From the NCBI RefSeq assembly GCF_002873335.1, contig NZ_MCUW01000078.1, positions 125,947 to 189,946 of the forward strand: 64,000 nucleotides of DNA, in the 5' to 3' direction. The notes beneath the pieces were generated by a model. The model had not been told where the DNA came from and ran no database searches. It worked only from the letters and a program-made list of their open reading frames with translations. The stretch comes from Vibrio sp. 10N.286.49.B1 (lineage in GTDB: Bacteria > Pseudomonadota > Gammaproteobacteria > Enterobacterales > Vibrionaceae). Below are positions 27,575-36,270 of the stretch, one piece after another. Position 1 is the first letter of the stretch, and each line of letters opens with the position of its first letter. Made by a program: the position numbers and the translations under genes.

Positions 27575-27655
27575 ATGTCTCGTTCAATGGGTCGTAAACG
27601 CTTTTGGTTCCAAAATAACAAAACTAAACACACTACAAAAAGAGGTAATGAATGA
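27575..27655 (+). CDS. 26-residue very basic small protein
   Basis: ATG at 27575 follows AAGGA by 8 bases. The product, MSRSMGRKRFWFQNNKTKHT then TKRGNE, has eight Lys/Arg and three aromatic residues and no hydrophobic segment; it could bind RNA or the ribosome. Its TGA (27653-27655) overlaps the ATG of the next gene in an ATGA junction. Good ribosome binding sites on both frames and the overlap argue for a translated two-gene unit. Function unknown. Confidence 0.55.
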   Translation: MSRSMGRKRFWFQNNKTKHTTKRGNE

Positions 27656-27861
27656 TCGTCAATTTTACATTACTAGAAAACCAGTGCTCTTGGAGTGCGA
27701 CAATACATCAACTTAATGGCGATATCCTTTTACGTCATTTATTGTTGAAAGGACAAGTTAATACAATGGCGATAGATTTTTCTTACTGCGAAGATACACA
27801 GCAAGGAACTATCATCAATAATTACAATGAGTTGATTGGCAGTTTTTCAATATCCTCTTAA
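27652..27861 (+). CDS. 69-residue hypothetical protein, coupled to the basic mini-protein
   Basis: ATG 27652 overlaps the stop of the 26-residue gene, and GAGGT lies about 6 bases before it. The product is soluble and mildly acidic (MIVNFTLLENQCSWSATIHQ..., CEDTQQGTIINNYNELIGSFSISS) with two Cys and no membrane segment. I do not recognise it. Position 330 bases behind the cold-shock gene, past its terminator, suggests a separate transcript. Confidence 0.6.
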   Translation: MIVNFTLLENQCSWSATIHQLNGDILLRHLLLKGQVNTMAIDFSYCEDTQQGTIINNYNELIGSFSISS

Positions 27862-28233
27862 TACTGCTTATTTTTATTTAGTCATACCCTCAATTCTGAA
27901 TAGTATTTTTATCGTTGCAAAAATACCTTTGTTATATGGTTATTACCCCATTATTTTGACCATATAAATTCAGGATTTGATACTCTTCCTCTGTAACATA
28001 ATACATCGCTTTATTACCTCACCTTTGTTTTCTGACAAATCCATACAAGCTTGGACATCACTTTATTGATGATTTTTATATCATTTATCACTATATTTTA
28101 ACTGTGAATGCGTCAGGTCGATCTTTACAGAAACCTGACGCGAGCTCGTTTAGTATCGTTAAAAACTTGCGTAGAGTTCACAGCCAAAAAGTTTACAGAC
28201 GATATTGATGATGTCGAGGAGTGGTGTTTACTA
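27862..28233. other. AT-rich region before the glycosyltransferase gene
   Basis: About 370 bases of AT-rich DNA. An in-frame extension of the glycosyltransferase from 28108 lies here, but it lacks a ribosome binding site and resembles nothing known. The segment likely carries that gene's promoter. Confidence 0.4.
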
Positions 28234-29739
28234 ATGCTAGCAACCCTTTTAAGTTTTGACCAAACCAATACCAATGCCTCTGACGTAGAGCGCTCCCATA
28301 GATTCGCGCTTGTTTGGTGTGTGGCGTATGCCATTTTGTGGTCTTTTGTTTCCTATCAGTTGGATCCAACGGTTCCTTATGACGCCATTGAAGCATTAAA
28401 TTGGGCAAGCAATGGAGAGTGGGGAAGCCCGAATAACCCGTGGTTTGTCGGTTTTTTTGCCCGATTTCTTCTGCTGTCTAATTCAACGGAGTTTGCTTCT
28501 GCATTTTGGTATGTCGGCCATTTTACTGTCATTGCATTGGGCATGTTAGGGTGTTACCGACTTGCCTATAAGCTCTCCAACTCAGTGGCACTGGCTTGGC
28601 TCGGATTATTGACGCTTAATTTATCCGGTGTCATTAACTTTGAAGCAATTCCTTATAATGACAACTATTTGTTGTTTGGGTCATGGTCATGGTTGTTACT
28701 GTTCTTTACTAAAGCCGTTTATGAAAACCCTAAATGGTGGGTGCCTTTTGGTATCTTAGCGGGCTGTGCCTCTATGGCTAAATACACCACCTTTGCCCCG
28801 GTCGCGATGGTGTTTGTTGTCAGTGTATTGGTACCAAGTGTTCGCCGTGCGTGGAAGCAGCCTGGATTTTATGCCGGAATATTTGCGTTTATTGCCTTAG
28901 TACTCCCCAATTTCTTTTGGTTGTTTGCTAATAACTTCTCTTCGATTAAGTGGGTGAGCGGTCAGGTATCGGCTCAATTGAGTCCGGGAAGTTGGCTAGC
29001 TTTGTTATCTGTGTTCTATCCATTTGTTTTACTGTCAGGGCTGCTAGGACGGCATGCATTTCGGTTGAACAAGGCGGTACCGGAAAAGGTATGGCTCAAC
29101 ACTTTTGTCTTGCTCGCGCCGCTTGTCATCATCATGGGTTGGTTTACTTTTCATAAAGGGGATCGTTTGGTTGAATGGCTACACCCTTTCTTTATGCCAG
29201 CTCCAGCTGTGCTCGTCGCATTTTTGGCACCCCAAATACATGGCCAGTTGGGACGAGCATTTAAAGTGCTGTCGGTAATGGGCTTAGTCATTATTATGGG
29301 GTATGTCTCAGTCATGGTATTCAATGTGCGAAATGCCGGTGAGAATTTTTCTGGTATCAGGACATTGAGTGATGAAGCGAAGCAGTACTGGTATGACAAT
29401 ACCGATGAGCCGCTAAGTTATATTGGTGGGACGGAGTTATCCCAGTGGTTTACTTATTATATTGCCCCACATCCTAAAATGACGAATCAATGGGACAATA
29501 ATACCTTGCCTAATGTCTATAACCGCCACATCACCGCGGAAAAGATTGCAAAACATGGTGTGCTCTTGATGGGGAATGTTGGATCAGGGTGTCAAGAAGG
29601 CGCCTTCAATCGTTTTACAAAAGAATGGCCTCAGTTTGCCTTGGACTCTCGAAAAGAGGTCATTTATCAAGACTCACCTCAGGACCCCGAAGAGCCAGTA
29701 TGCTTAGGTATTGTATTGCCAGATAATGTAAAGGGTTGA
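28234..29739 (+). CDS. GT39/ArnT-like membrane glycosyltransferase
   Basis: An integral inner-membrane protein of about 501 residues with roughly ten to eleven hydrophobic helices and a C-terminal soluble tail (about 400-501, SYIGGTELSQWFTYYIAPHP). The first loop holds DPTVPYDAIEALNWA, where Asp/Glu residues match the active-site loop of the PMT_2/ArnT family, which moves sugars from polyprenyl-phosphate carriers to lipid, glycan or protein on the periplasmic side. I prefer ATG 28234, with GAGGAG about 12 bases upstream. The acceptor is unknown, and no sugar-carrier gene lies nearby. Confidence 0.75.
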   Translation: MLATLLSFDQTNTNASDVERSHRFALVWCVAYAILWSFVSYQLDPTVPYDAIEALNWASNGEWGSPNNPWFVGFFARFLLLSNSTEFASAFWYVGHFTVIALGMLGCYRLAYKLSNSVALAWLGLLTLNLSGVINFEAIPYNDNYLLFGSWSWLLLFFTKAVYENPKWWVPFGILAGCASMAKYTTFAPVAMVFVVSVLVPSVRRAWKQPGFYAGIFAFIALVLPNFFWLFANNFSSIKWVSGQVSAQLSPGSWLALLSVFYPFVLLSGLLGRHAFRLNKAVPEKVWLNTFVLLAPLVIIMGWFTFHKGDRLVEWLHPFFMPAPAVLVAFLAPQIHGQLGRAFKVLSVMGLVIIMGYVSVMVFNVRNAGENFSGIRTLSDEAKQYWYDNTDEPLSYIGGTELSQWFTYYIAPHPKMTNQWDNNTLPNVYNRHITAEKIAKHGVLLMGNVGSGCQEGAFNRFTKEWPQFALDSRKEVIYQDSPQDPEEPVCLGIVLPDNVKG

Positions 29740-29860
29740 GTGACCTATCCGTTCAACGATGTCGGGGATAAGTGAGAATGAGGCTAAACCGAAAAGAAGT
29801 TAAATAGTTCAGTTCCTCAAACCTTGATCATCTATTGAATGCCTACCGAGTCGTCTAGTT

Positions 29861-30772
29861 TTAGGCGACTCGGATGCCTTCTAGGTGCTGTTGACATTGT
29901 TGTCTGGCGGTTGTGAAGAAGGCTTGCAAATAATGTTTGTCTTTTTCACTGTGTCTTACCGCGGCATACAAGCGCCTCCATAGCCCGTCGCCAAGTGGTT
30001 TGCTCGTCACAAGTCCCTGCCTTGAGAACTCATTGACAGCCCAATTCGGTAAAGCAGCGACTCCAAGACCGGCCGATACCATCTGAATAAGCATCAATGT
30101 ATTGTCGGCTTGCTTCCACTTTTGTGGCTCAACCCCGGCAGGTATTAGAAAATGTTTGACGACGTCTAAACGCTGCTTTTGAACCGGATAGGTTAGCAAG
30201 GTCTGGTCGGCAATATCACTAGGGCTAATCTGGTCTTTTTCTGCAAGCGGGTGGGAGATTGAGGTGACCAAGCGCATTTCAAAATCGAATAAAGGTTCAT
30301 AATGGACTTCTGAACGAGGCTGTATGTCCGAAGTAATCACTAGGTCAAGCTCTCCCGCGACAAGCGCTGGCTGAGGTTCAAAGCCAAAACCCGAAGAAAA
30401 ATCGAGCTCAACGTGAGGCCAAGATAGTTGGTATTCCTTCAGTGCAGGCATTAACCATTGAAAGCATGAGTGGCAATCAATCGCCATATGCAAACGACCA
30501 TTCACATCCTCTCGTAACCCTGCGAGTTCACCTTCTGCCTGAGCAATTCTTGGGAGTATTTCATTGGCAAGTTTAAGTAAGATGTCGCCTTCAGATGTGA
30601 ATCGAACTGGGCGAGTCTTACGGATGAATAACGGTGCACCAATTCTTGTCTCAAGCTCTTTTAGCTGATGAGAAAGTGCAGACTGTGTGAGATGAAGTGA
30701 TGTCGCCGTCGCCGTTAATGACCCCGTATCTCGTAATGTTGTTAATGTTTTTAAGTGCTTAAGCTCTACCAT
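29861..30772 (-). CDS. metR: MetR, LysR-type activator of methionine genes
   Basis: Activates metE with homocysteine as coactivator. The start ATG 30770-30772 gives MVELKHLKTLTTLRDTGSLT, aligned with E. coli MetR; an ATG two codons earlier is possible. Helix-turn-helix: LTATATSLHLTQSALSHQLKELE. MetR-specific core: IDCHSCFQWLMPAL, SDIQPRSEVHYEPLFDFEMRLV and ADNTLMLIQMVSAGLGVAALPNW. It is divergent from metE, and the spacer carries its binding site. An 8-pair inverted repeat spans its stop codon (29846-29873) but has no T-run. Confidence 0.94.
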   Translation of the reverse strand: MVELKHLKTLTTLRDTGSLTATATSLHLTQSALSHQLKELETRIGAPLFIRKTRPVRFTSEGDILLKLANEILPRIAQAEGELAGLREDVNGRLHMAIDCHSCFQWLMPALKEYQLSWPHVELDFSSGFGFEPQPALVAGELDLVITSDIQPRSEVHYEPLFDFEMRLVTSISHPLAEKDQISPSDIADQTLLTYPVQKQRLDVVKHFLIPAGVEPQKWKQADNTLMLIQMVSAGLGVAALPNWAVNEFSRQGLVTSKPLGDGLWRRLYAAVRHSEKDKHYLQAFFTTARQQCQQHLEGIRVA

Positions 30773-30886
30773 GATCATCTCTAATATCTGTTCCCTGAGG
30801 ATTAACTTAACGTGATTCTTGGAATATGTAAACGTCTAGACGGCTAAAGTTTTCTATTCAAAAATAAATACTCATTCCTAGATAGT

Positions 30887-30925
30887 TGAAATTTATTCAT
30901 AATCAAGGTGAATCATTTTACCTTG
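30887..30925. promoter_or_regulatory. MetR binding sites before metE
   Basis: TGAAATTTATTCA at 30887-30899 is a perfect TGAA-N5-TTCA MetR box. A second, weaker one (TGAATCATTTTAC) lies inside the inverted repeat CAAGGTGAATCATTTTACCTTG at 30904-30925. They sit 60-100 bases before the metE ATG, as in enteric metE. Confidence 0.85.
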
Positions 30926-30986
30926 TCTCATGATAGTGAGTGCGAGATAGTTTGGCCATCTGGACTTCTCAATAAGGAACATCATC

Positions 30987-33263
30987 ATGACAACGACACA
31001 TATCCTAGGTTACCCACGAGTTGGCGAGCAACGCGAATTAAAGTTTGCGCTTGAGCAATATTGGAAAGGTGAAACCGATGTCAAAGCACTGCAACAGGTC
31101 GCCACTGATATTCGAAAGAAAAACTGGGCACTACAAAAAGACAACCAACTATCGTTTGCTACGGCAGGGGATTTTGCATGGTATGACCATGTGCTGGGGA
31201 CCAGTTTGCTCCTTGGCCATGTGCCAAAGCGTCATCAAAATGGTGTTCCCGATCTGGATACACTGTTTCGAGTGGGTAGGGGCCAATCACAAGTAAATTG
31301 TGGGTGTTCAGGTGAGGCGGCTTCAGACATGACAAAATGGTTCAATACCAACTATCACTATATCGTGCCAGAATTTACGTCGGAAGATAAATTTGAGTTG
31401 AGTTGGGCACAGTTGTTTGATGAGGTTAGTGAAGCCCAAAAACAAGGTCATACCGTTAAGCCTGTTTTACTTGGACCTTTGAGCTACTTATATTTGGGCA
31501 AAGAAGTGGAGGAAGGCTTTGATCGCCTAACACTATTACCGAGGTTACTGACGGCTTATCAAACGATCTTTGCAAAATTAGAAAAACTCAACGTGGAATG
31601 GGTGCAAATTGATGAACCGATTTTGGCCTTAGAGCTCGATGCAAAATGGTTGGATAGCTTTAAGTTGGCTTATCAAGTCATACGAAGTGACGTTAAAGTG
31701 CTGCTAACAACGTATTTTGATTCGGTTGTCGATGTACTTCCCACTATTACCGATTTAGCCGTCGATGGTTTGCATATCGATTTAGCTGCGGCGCCAGAAC
31801 AACTTGCAGAGGTTGTACAAGCCTTGCCAAACGGTTGGGTCCTCTCTGCTGGTGCAATTAACGGGCGTAATGTATGGCGGGCTAATCTTCATAGTCAGCT
31901 GAGTGCTTTGAAAGAAGCGAAGGCACAACTTGGTGAGCGACTCTGGATAGCGACATCATGTTCATTGTTGCACAGCCCTGTTGATCTGGAACTCGAGACT
32001 AAGCTAGCGGAGGAAACAAAAAATTGGTTTGCCTTTGCGAAACAAAAAGTCGCTGAAGTGAATTGGTTGGCGCGTGCCTTGGAAGGTGATGTCGACGCCA
32101 TTGAATATTGTGCCCAGTATAGCCAGCCTATCATCGATCGTGAATTGTCTACTTGGGTCAACAAGGCCAATGTTCAGCAACGTATTGCCAGTCTTACAAA
32201 TAAAGATTCCGAGAGATCCGCTGCTTATGCAGAGCGTGCTCATCATCAAAAAGAAGTGCTTCAGCTGCCGTTGTTGCCGACGACGATCGGTTCGTTTCCG
32301 CAAACGGCTGACGTAAGAAAAACAAGGGCAGCGTTTAAACGTGGTGATATTACGCAACAGCAGTACCGTGAGAGGATCCAGGGCTTTATTAAAGATACCG
32401 TTGAACGCCAAGAAAAAATTGGTCTTGATGTGCTGGTTCATGGTGAAGCGGAACGTAATGACATGGTTGAGTATTTTGCAGAGAATCTTTCGGGGTTCCA
32501 AACGACGCAATTTGGTTGGGTGCAAAGCTATGGCTCACGCTGTGTTAAACCCGCTATTGTTGTTGCTGATATTGAGCGAGAACAAGCAATGACAGTCGAT
32601 TGGACATGCTATGCGCAATCATTGACTGACAAACCGATGAAGGGCATGTTAACCGGGCCTGTGACGATTTTATGCTGGACGTTCCCTCGTGAAGATGTCT
32701 CCCGTGAAACGATCACCAACCAATTGGCATTTGCATTGCAAGATGAGGTGAGCGACCTTCAGAGTGCTGGTATTAATATTATCCAAATCGATGAACCTGC
32801 GATCCGTGAAGGTCTGCCGCTTAAGGCAAAAGACCACAGTACGTATCTGGATTGGGCCGTGAACGCATTTAAAATCTCCGCGGCAAGTGCTAAACCAGAA
32901 ACCCAGATTCATACACATATGTGTTATAGCGAGTTCAACGAAATAATTGATTCGGTCGCTGCGCTAGATGCTGATGTCATTACTATCGAAACATCACGCT
33001 CAAATATGGAGTTACTTAACGCGTTTGAAGCATTCAATTATCCCAATGAAATTGGACCTGGGGTGTATGATATTCACTCGCCAAACGTACCAGAAGTCGA
33101 ATGGATTGAGCAACTGATCGAGAAAGCGGCGACCCGTATTCCAGTTGAGCGTTTATGGGTTAACCCGGATTGCGGATTAAAAACTCGAAATTGGGCTGAG
33201 ACCGAAACGGCGTTAACGCATCTTGTGGAAGCGGCGAAGCGTTTAAGAACAACGCTAGCTTAA
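30987..33263 (+). CDS. metE: MetE, cobalamin-independent methionine synthase
   Basis: Transfers the methyl group of 5-methyltetrahydropteroyltriglutamate to homocysteine. 758 residues, the normal length. The N-terminal barrel ends near 370. The C-terminal catalytic barrel holds [32 protein letters not shown] and the zinc ligands HTHMCYSEF (His and Cys) and NPDCGLKTR (Cys). AAGGAA precedes the ATG. The gene is divergent from metR and followed by a bidirectional terminator. Confidence 0.97.
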   Translation: MTTTHILGYPRVGEQRELKFALEQYWKGETDVKALQQVATDIRKKNWALQKDNQLSFATAGDFAWYDHVLGTSLLLGHVPKRHQNGVPDLDTLFRVGRGQSQVNCGCSGEAASDMTKWFNTNYHYIVPEFTSEDKFELSWAQLFDEVSEAQKQGHTVKPVLLGPLSYLYLGKEVEEGFDRLTLLPRLLTAYQTIFAKLEKLNVEWVQIDEPILALELDAKWLDSFKLAYQVIRSDVKVLLTTYFDSVVDVLPTITDLAVDGLHIDLAAAPEQLAEVVQALPNGWVLSAGAINGRNVWRANLHSQLSALKEAKAQLGERLWIATSCSLLHSPVDLELETKLAEETKNWFAFAKQKVAEVNWLARALEGDVDAIEYCAQYSQPIIDRELSTWVNKANVQQRIASLTNKDSERSAAYAERAHHQKEVLQLPLLPTTIGSFPQTADVRKTRAAFKRGDITQQQYRERIQGFIKDTVERQEKIGLDVLVHGEAERNDMVEYFAENLSGFQTTQFGWVQSYGSRCVKPAIVVADIEREQAMTVDWTCYAQSLTDKPMKGMLTGPVTILCWTFPREDVSRETITNQLAFALQDEVSDLQSAGINIIQIDEPAIREGLPLKAKDHSTYLDWAVNAFKISAASAKPETQIHTHMCYSEFNEIIDSVAALDADVITIETSRSNMELLNAFEAFNYPNEIGPGVYDIHSPNVPEVEWIEQLIEKAATRIPVERLWVNPDCGLKTRNWAETETALTHLVEAAKRLRTTLA

Positions 33264-33285
33264 GGTCGTTGATAGACGAAAAATA

Positions 33286-33318
33286 AAGAAAGGCTTGCAG
33301 AAGCAAGCCTTTCTTTTA
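33286..33318. terminator. Bidirectional terminator between metE and aspS
   Basis: AAAGAAAGGCTTGC-AGAA-GCAAGCCTTTCTTTT, a 14-pair stem with A and T runs on both sides; it can end metE and the convergent aspS transcript. Confidence 0.95.
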
Positions 33319-33329
33319 TGAGCGTATGC

Positions 33330-33749
33330 TTAAGGTGTGCTAGGTTTATCACAATATTGCTTGGTGACAATTTGGTCGACCATCATTTGTCCACGCGTAT
33401 TACGCATCATAATTCGATACGCCAGGCCTAGATCAAGGTTGGCTTTCACTTCCCGGTCGGTGCAGTAAAAATTCATACTATTACGTAGAACTTGGTCAAT
33501 GGGCTTAGCGCCTTGCGCATCGGTGTTATAGAGCATCATGATCTCAACTACACCTTTGTTAGCGGAGGCTTTCATTATAGAGAGTGGGCCCTGTTCGATA
33601 GGCAAGCCGGAGGACAGGACACTGGCACGGCTTTGTGCCAGCATTTCAAGTTGACGTTGTTCGTCATCACCTTTACTCGAACAACCCGTTAATGCCGCAA
33701 CCGCTGCAAGCGATATCCAAAGAAAGCGTTTTTTTAATTGAGTCTTCAT
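33330..33749 (-). CDS. aspS: AspS, type II secretion pilotin (GspS-beta) lipoprotein
   Basis: Pilots the GspD secretin to the outer membrane in vibrios. 139 residues: signal peptide with lipobox AALTGC (Cys near residue 23), then a small domain matching the Vibrio pilotin: ASVLSSGLPIEQGPLSIM, VVEIMMLYNTDAQGAKP, and two cysteines (NFYCTDRE, KQYCDKP) that form a disulfide. In V. cholerae the pilotin gene is also next to metE. It lies five bases from yciI on the same strand, so the two may be cotranscribed. Confidence 0.87.
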   Translation of the reverse strand: MKTQLKKRFLWISLAAVAALTGCSSKGDDEQRQLEMLAQSRASVLSSGLPIEQGPLSIMKASANKGVVEIMMLYNTDAQGAKPIDQVLRNSMNFYCTDREVKANLDLGLAYRIMMRNTRGQMMVDQIVTKQYCDKPSTP

Positions 33750-33754
33750 AATGG

Positions 33755-34051
33755 CTAAAATACTTTTTTGAAAGGCTTTACGATGACGCTGTGATAGACA
33801 CCAGCATCAATGTAAGGGTCGCTATCGGCCCATGCTTGCGCGTCAGCAAGTGAGTTGAATTCCGCAATAACCGTCGAACCGGTGAAGCCTGCGTCACCAG
33901 GGTCCTCGCTATCAATTTCTGGCATAGGCCCAGCGGTCAACAAGCGTCCTTCATTTTGAAGCTCTTGAAGTCGGGCTAGATGTTGTGAGCGAACACTCAT
34001 ACGTTTCTCTAACGAGTTTTCAACGTCTTGAGAAAAAATGACATACCACAT
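33755..34051 (-). CDS. yciI: YciI-family protein
   Basis: A 99-residue protein from ATG 34049-34051 (GAAGGA 7 bases upstream). A TTG five codons earlier overlaps that ribosome binding site and is rejected. It shows the YCII fold: [47 protein letters not shown] and [13 protein letters not shown]. The family is ferredoxin-like, related to muconolactone isomerases and dehydrochlorinases, with a conserved His/Asp pair; its role in cells is not established. The yciI-yciA-yciB cluster is a conserved neighbourhood of the trp locus. Confidence 0.9.
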   Translation of the reverse strand: MWYVIFSQDVENSLEKRMSVRSQHLARLQELQNEGRLLTAGPMPEIDSEDPGDAGFTGSTVIAEFNSLADAQAWADSDPYIDAGVYHSVIVKPFKKVF

Positions 34052-34155
34052 ATTTGGATCCTTCAAATCGTTAAGCAGTGTTATAACAATCGATAGTTAT
34101 AAAATTCTCTACCTACGATGTCATTTTTTTATGTAAATGTCATGTCCACTGTCAC

Positions 34156-34557
34156 TTAATTTGGATTAATTGGCCGTGGTCGGCCATTTCCGTCAATGGC
34201 AACGTAATGGAAGGTGCCTTCACAAACTTGATAGCGCTCACCAACACCGTCTAGTGTCACCGGTTTAACCCAAACCTCTAGATTGATCGACATTGATGTA
34301 TTGCCAATCTTGGTGCACTCACCATAGCAACACACCACATCCCCAACTTTAACAGGGTGCTTGAATGTGATACCGGAAACCGACACGGTAGCAATTCGAC
34401 CGTGTGAAATCTCTTTCGCTAGAATGCCACCAGCGAGATCGAGCTGTGACATAATCCAGCCCCCAAAAATATCGCCGTTAGCATTGGTGTTTTCAGGCAT
34501 CGCCAGTGTGCGGATGATTAGCTGACCTTTTGGGGTCGTTGTGATTGTATTTGTCAT
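34156..34557 (-). CDS. yciA: YciA acyl-CoA thioesterase
   Basis: Hydrolyses a broad range of acyl-CoA thioesters. 133 residues, a single hotdog domain with the family signature NANGDIFGGWIMSQLDLAGGILAKE, where the Asp in GDIFGG is the active-site acid, and ISHGRIATVSVSGITFKHPVKVGDVV. It acts as an oligomer in the cytoplasm. It follows yciB and its terminator on the same strand. Confidence 0.94.
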   Translation of the reverse strand: MTNTITTTPKGQLIIRTLAMPENTNANGDIFGGWIMSQLDLAGGILAKEISHGRIATVSVSGITFKHPVKVGDVVCCYGECTKIGNTSMSINLEVWVKPVTLDGVGERYQVCEGTFHYVAIDGNGRPRPINPN

Positions 34558-34572
34558 GATTATAAGTGTCCA

Positions 34573-34602
34573 AAAAGCAAAACAGCGACCCTAAGGTCGC
34601 TG
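34573..34602 (-). terminator. Rho-independent terminator after yciB
   Basis: Minus-strand CAGCGACC-TTAG-GGTCGCTG followed by TTTTGCTTTTT, between yciB and yciA. Some transcription may still pass into yciA. Confidence 0.85.
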
Positions 34603-34645
34603 CAATTCAGATAGTGAGCGGAGTATACAAAATCCACTCAATGAA

Positions 34646-35218
34646 TCAAGACGTATGGTCTTCATTCTCTTTTTTAACGGCTTTGCTTTCGGCGTCTTTC
34701 GGCATGTATTTATAGATATAAACGCCAGTAAGAACAGTAAAGCCAAGTGTGGCTGCCAGTAAGCCAAATACTTTGAAGTTAACCCACACGTCTAGAGGGA
34801 ACTCGTAAGCTACGTAAATATTGAGGCCCGCACAGAACGAGAAGAAAGCAACCCATGCCCAGTTTACTTTTGCCCATACGTGGTCAGGTAACGTAATTTC
34901 CTTACCCAGCATGCCTTTAATGGCGCTGCGACCAATCATGTGTGTCACAGCAAGGCCGATGGCGAAAATAGTGTAGACGATAGTGACTTTCCATTTAATG
35001 AAATTATCGTCGTGCAAGAAAATGGTCATTCCGCCAAATACCGCCACCATTAGAAAGGTGATGATCTGCATTTTCTCTACTTTTTTGTAGAGGAAGTAGG
35101 TCAAAATAATTTGAACAGCCGTTGCCGCGATGAGTGCACCTGTTGCGACATAAATATCCTGCATTTTGTACAGAACAAAAAAGATAATCAGAGGAATAAA
35201 ATCAATAACTTGCTTCAT
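34646..35218 (-). CDS. yciB: YciB, inner membrane septation/envelope protein
   Basis: 190 residues with five membrane helices. The start [19 protein letters not shown] and the segment [35 protein letters not shown] are typical of the IspZ/YciB family, which interacts with cell-elongation and division proteins and keeps the envelope intact. The C-terminus is charged and cytosolic ([17 protein letters not shown]). The yciC gene often found next to it is absent here. Confidence 0.94.
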   Translation of the reverse strand: MKQVIDFIPLIIFFVLYKMQDIYVATGALIAATAVQIILTYFLYKKVEKMQIITFLMVAVFGGMTIFLHDDNFIKWKVTIVYTIFAIGLAVTHMIGRSAIKGMLGKEITLPDHVWAKVNWAWVAFFSFCAGLNIYVAYEFPLDVWVNFKVFGLLAATLGFTVLTGVYIYKYMPKDAESKAVKKENEDHTS

Positions 35219-35449
35219 GTTTCATGCAAACCTTACTTTAAGAATTGCCGACAGTGTAACGAAAATGAGCTCAATACAAAACCATTAGAGACAATTAGAA
35301 ACAATAACAAGGACAGAGGGGGTATCACCTAGGTTTTTAACCATTCCTGAAATGCATGAACAAGAATGATTAAAATGAGTAGAGTCCAATCCCCAACAAA
35401 ACGCTCTTTAGAGGTTTGCTTGGGGACGAGGAGGTTGAGCAACAATGCT

Positions 35450-36118
35450 TTAATCTGAGATCGGTTTTTTGAGTCCAGAGATAGAGGCATACTGTGGAGG
35501 GTTCAAATCTTGTGGCTTTATTTGGACTCTAGCATCACTAGCACGGCATACACCATCAACGTCACCACCATTTGCTCGTACATATTTATGAAGCCCTGCT
35601 AACCCTTCTTTGTAATAGGAATCAAGCTTTCCACGGTATCCATAGTAAGTGCATTTATTATAACCCCAGCCATACATGTAATCGGCGAGGGCTTGGGCAA
35701 AGCTTCGGCTACCATTAAACCAAGACGCGCTATTACAGTTATAACATTTAATTTTTCCGGCAAATGTTTTAGGGAGACCATTCTCTTTCAACCGATCCAC
35801 AACAAACCGATGACCAACTTTGGTACCCCACATTTTTGCCATGGCAATATTTTCCGTACCTGGAAAGCCGTGCCCTCGAATATAGATCTGGTCATCGTTA
35901 CCGATGTTGACTAATTCATCGATTTTGGCACCAGGTTGGTACCAGACTTGGATGGCCTCTTTTCCTTTTGTGGACCATAGGTGCTGTATCCAACGATAGT
36001 TTTTCCGTTGGACTGTGCTTGTCGACAGGTTGCCAATGTCGTCCAGCATGTCACCGTACTCTAGCCAAGCTCTGCTATCGCTGGTTGGTGTTGGCATAAA
36101 AAAAATAATTTTTCCCAT
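35450..36118 (-). CDS. Orphan protein with caspase-like (clan CD) His/Cys pattern
   Basis: I do not recognise a named family. The 222-residue product has no signal peptide or membrane helix (start MGKIIFFMPTPTSDSRAW). Residues 77-85 read QIYIRGHGF and residues 121-132 GKIKCYNCNSAS. A beta strand ending in xxGHG, then about 40 residues later a strand ending in a Cys followed by a small residue, is the His/Cys dyad layout of clan CD peptidases (caspase, gingipain, C80). H83 and C128 would be the pair. It is rich in Tyr, Trp, Gly and Asn. It is transcribed on its own: a terminator lies upstream, and yciB follows after 230 bases. A peptidase-like effector or housekeeping hydrolase are both possible. 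Confidence 0.5.
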   Translation of the reverse strand: MGKIIFFMPTPTSDSRAWLEYGDMLDDIGNLSTSTVQRKNYRWIQHLWSTKGKEAIQVWYQPGAKIDELVNIGNDDQIYIRGHGFPGTENIAMAKMWGTKVGHRFVVDRLKENGLPKTFAGKIKCYNCNSASWFNGSRSFAQALADYMYGWGYNKCTYYGYRGKLDSYYKEGLAGLHKYVRANGGDVDGVCRASDARVQIKPQDLNPPQYASISGLKKPISD

Positions 36119-36188
36119 TGGTTAACCTCAAATTCCTTTTCGTTCATGTTAACCATAGTTGAATAGTCCAAATTACTCTAATAAACAG

Positions 36189-36226
36189 CGAAAAAAAAGG
36201 AGCAATAGATAACTATAACTCCTTAA
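36189..36226 (-). terminator. Rho-independent terminator after the symporter gene
   Basis: Minus-strand AAGGAG...CTCCTT with a 16-base loop that can pair further (TAG/CTA), followed by eight T. Confidence 0.75.
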
Positions 36227-36270
36227 TTATATTGTGGTTTATTTCAGTTTTATGACTTAAAACGAGACGA

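Noticed and set aside
29846..29873. Terminator over the metR stop codon
   Set aside because: An 8-pair stem (CCGAGTCG/CGACTCGG) exists, but with a long loop and no T-run.
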